From Hysterangium stoloniferum (taxonomy: Eukaryota; Basidiomycota; Agaricomycetes; Hysterangiales; Hysterangiaceae): a DNA stretch of 64,000 bases. The translations under genes and the position numbers were made by a program. Below the pieces are notes generated by a model. It was not told the origin of the DNA, did no database searches, and was given only the letters and a program-made list of their open reading frames with translations. Below, piece by piece: positions 56,175 to 64,000 of this stretch (positions are counted from its first letter, which is position 1; every line of letters starts with the position of its first letter). The DNA lies in NCBI GenBank assembly GCA_015178975.1, contig WHVD01000012.1, positions 1,302,001-1,366,000 on the forward strand, in the 5' to 3' direction.

Positions 56175-59100
56175 CTAGTAAAATCGCGTAAAATCCCTGA
56201 CTTCCTTTAGCCCGCCCTCCGCTTCCTCGACGGGGGCTGACAGGGCCGGTCCAAGGTCCTCACTCGCAAGCCGCTCACGGAACTTATTGATATACTGCAG
56301 GCGCCGCCGCCAATTCGTGACGTATTCCGACTTGGACGTGTCCCGGTCCGTTGCGACGTACACCTCCGCCATAAAGTCCGCGAGCAGGCTCACGGGGCGC
56401 AGGAGCGGCGCGAGGTTCTCCGCCGAGACGAGCTTGTACTCCCCGATAGGCCCGAACTCCGGCATACCAGGCATACACTGCATCGTCACCTTGAAGAACT
56501 CACGCTCGTGCAGGTCGTTCGAGAACGCCGCGATCGTGCCTAGGGAGTGCGGCTCGACGATGATGCTCACAAAGTTGAAGTCGGACGGGATCGTGTGTGG
56601 GTCGTACGGCAGGCCCGAGTCGTTCCAGACGATGCGCACCTTGTCGTTCCCCACGTGCTGCTTCTTGTTCGTGCGTTGCGGGTCGAGCTCCAGATTCGGC
56701 ATCAGCGTCGTCGTGTGGTACACGACCTGCACGATGTCGTCCCACCACGCATACGCGTACTCGCCGTCCATCTCGGGCACCATTCCACCGATATAGACGT
56801 CGCGCTGGTCGCGCACGCGTATCAGCCGGCCGATGCTCTCCAAAAAACGGGTATACGCCGGCGAGCCATGTCGATTCCCGAGGATTTCTCCTTCTGCCGT
56901 CTGGCCCGGTGCGACGTACAGTATGGCGATTTTGTGCGTGTCGATGACCGGGGTGGCTCTTAGCGTGCCTAGGAGGCGTTTTAGATTTGGCGAGGTCACC
57001 AATTGGGACCGCACGCTGGGTTTTGGCAGGGAGGGGTATTGTGACAGTTGGAGCGCGAAGAACGACGGGGCGACGGTGACCTTTTTGCGGCGCTGTGACG
57101 GCGCAGAGGCGGCCCATACGTAGCCCGACACGGGGTCAGGACGGTCCTCTGGCGGTTCGAACTTTGAATGGGGGTTAAAGACGCTCTGTGCCCGTGTAGT
57201 AGCTTCCGGGCCCTAAAAAACCAAGAAGACAAACAAAAAGGGGGGTAAATGGGGGAGGGGCGTTGATTGTGAAAAAAAAAGTCAGTTCTGGTGATTTTTT
57301 TTCATAATTTAAACACAAAACGTACCCCAGAATCCCTAGCCTGGTCCGCCTCTGGATCCGGCACATCCCGCTCGACCGCCTCGGGATCACGGTCCATCAT
57401 CATAACCGCCGCGTCCGTCAGCCAATCCGGGTCGACGTCCCCCGGGCCCACTTGCGGGAAATTCTCCAGTTTGCACAGGAAGCGCGTCTCCCCTGAGGGC
57501 CGCACGGACTGCACCTCGATCCAGCCCCGCTTCGGCAACGTGCGGATCGATACGAGCGAGTTGCCCCAGAGCCACGTCTTCGGCGGTGACGGCTGCTCCA
57601 CTTCAACAAGTGACGTGGACCGAGACGCCGGGTTCATCACGATGTCGCCTAAGAGGGAGTACGTCGGGCGCGGGTCAGCGCTGGCATACGTATACCGCGC
57701 AAGCCAGTCAAAACAGACCTCCGTCGGTTCGTCAACTGCGCCCTGGGCCTCGTTCGCGAGGAGCAGCCTGCGCACGATGAACTCGACGTGCTTCGGGCGG
57801 TCTTCGAGGTCGAGCGCAAGGAACCACACGTATATGATGAAATACGCCACGACAAGCACGTGCTGCGACAGCGCGAAGGACTCCCGCCCCGAGAGGTCGC
57901 TCGTATCCGGGCTGTTGTGGTGGTGGATGTAGGTCACCGCAACGGCAAAGACGGTCTTGAACTCCTCCTCCCTAAAATTCGCATACAGGGCCGGAAGCGA
58001 CCCGACGATGGAGACAAAGTCGAGGATATGCACTGCCATGTCGGCATTCGTCATTAGCCTCGACACTTTGTCCAATATATGCGCCAAGTTCTTTGTAATC
58101 AGCACCGGCAGCTCCACCGCGCATATCGAGAGCGCGTTAAGACAGACCTTGACCGTCTCGGGGCTGCTGTTCAGCCCGAGCAAAAACGACTCGACGAGCG
58201 CGTCCTGGTGCTTCCTCTCGTCGAAAATGCGGCGATAGCTAACGAGGACAACCAACGTGTGATACACCAGCCCCTGCGCGTCTCTCAGGCGCAAGGACTC
58301 TGGGAGATGCTCCGTCACGATCTGGCCCGCCACGCCCCTGAGCGTGACGGTGCACAGCGTGATGAGGAGTGAGATTATGCCCTCCCTCGTCTTCGGGCCG
58401 CAGAAGAAATGCTTGTTTGAGAGCTGGACGGGGAGGTGACACAAGACGTAGGACAGCACCTCCCAGTCCGGCGTCTCGGACTTGAGCACGTCGACGAGCG
58501 ACAGGACGTACTCGGACACGGGGAGCCAGTGCCTTTCTGTCTCCCAGTCGGACCCTGGCGGGGCATTCGGCTCGTACGTCTTTATGCCTCCACTCAAGGG
58601 CTCTGAGATAGGAATACTGAACGGAAGCGAGTCGGGTATCATCCAAAGAGGCGGGTACACTTTCGCCGGGGACGGGGGATAAGGCTGCGTCGCCGTCGTC
58701 GCCGATGGTAGCCTCGAGCGACTTCTACTTCCATTAGAATTGGAGTGGGGGTTGACATTGGGATTCGGATTGTTAGGATTCCCTTCACCACCCGTCCTCG
58801 GCCCCAATACACGCCTGGATAGCGACCTCGCCCTTCTCATCTCAACCATGTCATCCCCCGCTCCAAGCCCCGCACCAGCCTTCCCCTTGCCCCTTATCCC
58901 TGACCCTGACCTCGACCCCATCCCCACACACCTCTCCACCAGCCCCGCCAACTTCCTCACATCCCCCTCCTCATCCAACGCACTCCCACTGAGGACATAC
59001 ACACGATGGTCCCGATCGGCCCTCAGCCGCATCAGCAACTGCAGCACGACGAGCCGCGCACGGGGACACGTCGCATTGTCCAGCACACCGAGGAGGCAGC

Positions 59101-62100
59101 GGAAGAGGCGGACAGCGTAGCCCGGGTGCGGCGGCGTGGAGAACGCGAGCGCCTGGAAGGCGGTGATGAGCGCGATCGCGGCGCTGACGGGGCGACACTG
59201 ATACTGACTTTGGCTTTGATTTTGTCTTTTTTGTTCTGAATGGTGGTACGGGTCTTGGGGAGGAGTGCCACTGCCGCCGCCGCCGAGTTCGGAAACGGTG
59301 GTGAGTGGGCTGGAAGGGGTGTCGACTGAGGACTCGCGGTTGCGGGGTTGGGGGAGAGACCAGTTGGGGAACATGGATATTATTGGGAGTACCCCTAAGG
59401 ATGCAGATGCGGATGCAGATATGGATGGGACTGTGGATGGGGCTGCGGATACTGGCGGGGGCGGAGCCGGCAGGGGTGTATGTGTGGGCGTTGGGCTATC
59501 TCTGTCTCTGTCTCTGTTGTTGAACAGATCTGGGATGTCAGAGGAAACGCGAGACAGCGCTGGGGTAGGTATTCCGGAAGCGGGCGCTTGAGAAAGAGAT
59601 TGTGGCAGGGGAAAGCTGTCGCTTGAATGGGCGGGGGAACCATGGGTATAGGCCTGGGTATGCGCATGCTGGTCTGAACAAGGGCATGGGCCATTCCCAT
59701 AGTGCATAAAAAGGCGGATTATGCGATCCGGCAAGTCGTCGTCGTCATCGTTGTCGCTGTCTTGATTCTGATCCTGGTCATCGTCCCGGTCCTGATGCTG
59801 CTTCAATGGATGCTCGTCCTCATCAGGATTCGCAGACTCATTAATCCGCCACACAAACTCATTCGTACACACCCCAAACAAAAGCTCGTCCCCTTCCATC
59901 CCCGCTCCTCCTCCGTCACACCCCGATCCAGACCCTGACCCCGACACGGACCCCGCCTCCCCTTTCTCAGACGCAAATGCCCTCTCCTCCGCCAACTCAC
60001 ACACCCTCCTCCCCAACTGTTTCCTATACGCCGGAACACCCCTCAACGACGCGTGGATCGTCTCCACGGTGCTCATCGCCTCCCGCGCCGTGGCGGGCCT
60101 GTCCTGCGTCACGACGCTCCTAAACACCTCCGCGACGGTATCGAGCCATCCCGGTGACGTGGGCGTGAGGAAGCTGAGCTCATGCATTTTCCCCGGGATC
60201 GCGAGTGTCTGCGCGTCAGAGAGGAGGGAGGCAACGGAGAGGAGGATCGAGTGCAGCGGGGGCGTCATGGGTGTCGAGAGCGGGAGGGCAAGCTGCATGC
60301 AGAGGCGGAGGAGGAGCGGCGTGGGCGCTGAAGAGGGTTTGTCGATGGGGAGAGAGGCAGCAAACTTGTTGTGTACACTTTGTAAAATAAATCAGCCAAT
60401 AAATTCGCCCCAAGTCTAGTAGAGAATAATAAAAAAGGGGGCATACAGCATACGCTGCACATATTTCACAGTCTCGCTCAGCACAGCGCCAACGAAGCGG
60501 CCCTCGCTGGGGGATATCATAGGCGTGCTCTCTTCGCCGTCAAGCCCAAGCCCAAGCTCCAGCCCGCCGATACTAAACCGCATAACGCCCCTTCCCCTGC
60601 CGCCCACGCCTTCACCGTCATTCTCAAGCCGTTCATACGCCTCATTCACAATATCCGCACTAATAAACAACGCCTCCTCCAAAACGACCTCGGACCCGCT
60701 CCGCTCAGACCACTCGTGGATCGCCCGCGCCACGGGCTTATACAGCCTGTCGAGCGTCAGCGACTGCACATCCAGCCCGGCGTCCCTATGGTTGTGCGCG
60801 CGCTCCAGCGTCCCAATGAGCGCCGCCTCCGACAGCGGCGCCGTCGTCTCGCTCGCCTGCGCCATGCGCACGACAGCGGCCTCGCGCAGCACGACACGCA
60901 CCGTCCGGAACGCGCCGAGCGCCTCAAGCCGATCCGGCGACGCGAGCCTCGCGCGGATGTGCCGCGCGGCCATCTCCGCACACGCACACGGGTGCGCGAG
61001 GAGCAGCGCGGTGAGCTGCGCGAGGGCGTCGCCCTCCGTCGCGCGGGGGTGGTGGTGCCGCGTCGAGGGTGTCGCGGACACGCGGGGCAGCGGGGTCATG
61101 TGTGCGCCGACGAGGCGGAGGAGGAGCGAGATGACGCGCGGGAGGACGTCGATGCTGATTTGGGCGCGGCATGTGTCGAGGAAGGTCATGTAGAGCTGGG
61201 CGGGCAGCACGGTGCGGTCGAGGGGGGATAGGGCTGGCTGGCTGGGAGGGCGGGTGCCAGGGTATGGAATGGGGGCGTTGGTCGTGGCTGAGGTGGAGCG
61301 GCGGTGGGACAGGGTCAGTGGAGGACCAGGGGATATCGGGATGGGGCCGGACTGAGTGGCGCTGGAGGACGCTGCAGCGGCCAGATGTTCCAAAGACCGC
61401 TGCACAAACGCCTCATAAAACGCGAGGACATCACACACATCCTTCGGCGTATAAGACGACGGATTCTTCTCGAGGGCAGCTCTCATAGTCTGTGCAACAG
61501 CCTCGATATACCTCTCCCTGTCCGGCCTGTCGGCATCATCATCTGTGAGCAGCCGTTCGAGCGCAGAGGAAATGCAGCGCTGTGCAAAGTTCAACAACGC
61601 CCGCTCGAACCCGACGACATGCGCCCCGTGCGAAGTCACTGCTGTGAAGGCTTGACACCTCGCCTGCCACGTCTCCGGGGCCCAGTGGACATCCGAGCCC
61701 CTGAGGATGGCGAACAAGGATGCACGTTCAAAGTCCGTGAGGACATGGGGATGAGCAGGGGCGTGTGCGGGCGTGGTGGGGGTGGCGGGGACGGCGGGGG
61801 CGGCGTGTGGCGGCAACGCAGACGCCGACCCCGCAGCGGCGGCTATAACGTCAAGCCCAACGGCGAGTAACGAATTCGGGACGGCGGGGGCACAGAGGCG
61901 GGCCACAACAGGGATGAGGCGGTCGATCTGGGGCGGCTCCTTCTCCTTCTGCAGCAAGACAACAAGAGCGCGGGCGTGCGCTAAAGAAAGGACGGCGGGG
62001 GGAGTGAGGGCGGCGACGAGCTCGTCCATGGCCAAGTGGGTCAGGAGGTCGTCCTGGAGAAAGGAGGAGGAGGATTCGGAGAAAGGAGTGGGGGAAGCTG

Positions 62101-62209
62101 TAGCAGGTGACGGCTCAGACTTTCTACCCCTAAGTATGTTAGGAAACGTTGTCCCTGTTTTTGCTCTCGGTCGCTTTTTAGGCGGTTGATTCGGAGTGTC
62201 CTCTTGCAT
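56175..62209 (-). CDS. TSC2: TSC2 (tuberin) homologue, RapGAP-domain GTPase-activating protein
   Basis: Three exons read on the minus strand (62209-60447, 60377-57326, 57212-56175), both introns GT-AG, about 1950 residues, near human tuberin (1807). After a basic N-terminus the first exon and the start of the second form the alpha-helical tuberin N-terminal region. The second exon (about residues 740-1050) has long Asp/Ser/Pro/Gly-rich low-complexity insertions, then resumes helical structure (for example PVLITKNLAHILDKVSRLM). Exon 3 is the RapGAP domain, with GEILGNRHGSPAYTRFL, the catalytic Asn-thumb motif VRIVWNDSGLPYD and PSDFNFVSIIVEP. With TSC1 it inactivates Rheb and restrains TORC1. 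Base composition is markedly GC-richer than the neighbouring sequence, especially in exons 1 and 2. No interruption seen. Confidence 0.93.
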
Positions 62210-64000
62210 CTTTATGGTACTTGTTCGTGGCTCGGGCGTTTTATTTTTATTTTTTATTTCGAGTTAGGGTTTTTAGCTGATCATAAGGAAAAAAAAGTGG
62301 GGAAGCATCGAATGTCCCATCCTAAATACAGTCTGCTGACGTAAGCACAACCCCGTCGCTTCGCAGCACCAAAAATAGTACTTTTTATTTCAGCTAGTAC
62401 GAGGCAAGCGGATATCTGCCAATCCTTTACAAAATTAGATACAGACTTGGCTCTGATCATCATAGCCTAATTTCAGTACTGCCTCTAACAAATAGTGCTT
62501 ACCCTAGATCCCATCACAACCACCACCATCACCAGGATCACTAATTGTGAAAAAAGACGATTCAAGTCGGCGCCCGTTATATTGCAAGATTCCCTCGCTC
62601 TGTGAGTGAAAAAAGTTGTTTGAGGATAACCGGTGGAAAAAAAAACCTTATGCTGGCTTCGAATTTCAAAGTAGGACAATGGTTAGGACATACTAATAGA
62701 CTACACCATACGTCTCTTGTCCTGAGCCCTGAAATGAGCCAGAAATGAATAACCTCGCATAACCGGATCTTGCATCTATCTTGTCCCGAGCCCTGAAGTA
62801 ATTCAGAAATACTATTATCACCGGATCTTGTCCGAAGGCGTCGAGGTATATGGTCCTGTTTTGAATCCACCATGTTTTCGTATCACATTTTCAACAACTT
62901 TTTTCTCTCACCTTGTTATCGCCTCACCTAGCGTGACCCATCATGAGCGACTCGGATTCCCGTCGCCAAGAACCGGTTTACCAGTTACGACGAGGAGCCA
63001 ACGATCTCTCAACTTGAACGCTCGTGTGAAGCAAGGAACCATTACTATTAGTCCCAGCCCCTCTCACCCACTATTCTGGATGTTGTATAAATAATCACAA
63101 GAAGACTGAATCGGCATACCTCTGCGCGAAACGTTCAGACAGGAGCCATCATGTGAGCCAAGCACAAGGATGGTCGGCAAATGCCATTTGGTTTGGTGCT
63201 CGTTGTGATAAAAAACTCGACCCCGTCCGACTGCTAAGGACTAGCCGGCATAACACTCGATCCATCAAGCCTGATATATAAAGTGATTGCTTTTGCAGCT
63301 TTCTACCCAGGACCGATTCATTTTGCAAGCATCCCTGCATATTTGTCAGTCCAGGGCGCCATTGAATATTAGTAATACCTTAGAGTGTATCACTCCTCGG
63401 GTTCAAATTAGGCCTTCAAAAAATACGACAGGGGTGAAGGAAATGTGCAGGGAAATGTTTCCCACATAGAGTAGAAAGGGAAAGGCTGCGCAGCCGATAT
63501 TGTGCCCGTTTTATTGCCGAGCGGATTGATTGCAGCACTCGGCAAGACCTATCCGGGACCTCGGCCTTTCTCCATATTGCCGCGCCACCGCTCAGGAAGG
63601 GCAACGTCCCTGTTTATCGGTCGCTTGGATGTGTCAACCAAAAACTAAATTTCGCCTGAGGGTGACAAAAACGATGTTTACCTAAAAGGGGGTAAGGAAC
63701 TAAATACATCAGATGATTTTGTATACTAAATGAAGGAACTCACCTCAGCCGCTCAGTGCCTGGGGTGGCAAAAAACGACTAAAGTGTTATAAGAAGGTTT
63801 GCTGTATTTATCTACATGAGTGGAGGCCGTGCCCGTAACACATGGTGACGCGAGATAAAACGGAGCCTAGTACGAAATTGTTATGAGACAGGTGCGGTAC
63901 GTTCAGATTTTATTGATCGAAACAGGGACAGAAAACGGCGATGGAAGACCATAAACTTTGACTCGGACTTAGGTGCTAGTGCGCCACCGAATTTTTTCAG
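62210..64000. other. Terminal region with no supportable gene
   Basis: An imperfect tandem duplication lies at about 62717-62832. A short frame from an ATG near 62942 (MSDSDSRRQEPVYQ) ends after about 24 codons and could be a first exon, but nothing downstream joins it convincingly. No RNA gene is seen. Confidence 0.4.
62717..62832. repeat. Imperfect tandem duplication
   Basis: Two units of about 55-60 bp share CTTGTCCTGAGCCCTGAA (or CTTGTCCCGAGCCCTGAA) at their left and ACCGGATCTTG at their right, with a diverged middle. Confidence 0.7.

Noticed and set aside
60525-61193. Plus-strand frames opposite TSC2
   Set aside because: High GC suppresses stop codons on all frames here. The minus frame has the tuberin features and clean introns.
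62942-63025. Short ATG frame as the first exon of a gene
   Set aside because: No downstream exon in frame or domain could be found, so it is mentioned only under the terminal region.

Overview
The window is nuclear DNA of a filamentous basidiomycete, most likely an Agaricomycete. The evidence is many genes split by 50-60 bp GT-AG introns, a TSC2 (tuberin) gene, a GEN1-type resolvase, a basidiomycete-style P450, Copia and Gypsy LTR fossils of fungal type, and Tc1-like DNA transposons. No rRNA, tRNA or CRISPR was recognised.

Region 1, bases 1-23,600, is repeat-dominated. It holds the 3' part of a decayed Copia element (1-2315) and a heavily decayed Gypsy piece (about 3400-5520). A nearly full-length minus-strand Gypsy element follows (6002-14643), with 5-bp target duplications and an opposite-facing solo LTR nested in its 3' LTR. 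Between its integrase and 3' LTR the Gypsy carries a spliced gene on the other strand with a Zn2Cys6-like cysteine cluster. Next comes a damaged host gene for an RBR-type E3 ubiquitin ligase with an unusual N-terminal domain (about 15051-19643), split by an apparently whole Tc1-like transposon. An AT-rich stretch and a second, decayed Tc1-like transposon close the region.

Region 2, 23,600-41,000, is a conventional gene-rich stretch. It holds an M16 insulinase-family protease (-), a cytochrome P450 (+), a secreted GH35 beta-galactosidase (-), an RluA-type rRNA pseudouridine synthase (+, divergent from the beta-galactosidase) and a multi-pass membrane protein (-).

Region 3, 42,000-51,600, is a local duplication zone. 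A complete two-domain amidohydrolase gene (47851-51606) has a decayed partial copy 5 kb upstream. Between them are a complete F-box gene, a degraded F-box copy, and two inverted copies of a 200-bp MITE-like repeat.

Region 4, 52,700-62,210, has a GEN1/Yen1-like Holliday junction resolvase (+) and TSC2 (-), convergent, with palindromic repeats between them. The last 1.8 kb shows no gene I can support.

Exon joins were worked out by hand from reading frame, GT/AG signals and remembered family sequences. Individual boundaries may be off by a base or by one alternative site. All family assignments are from memory; no search was run.
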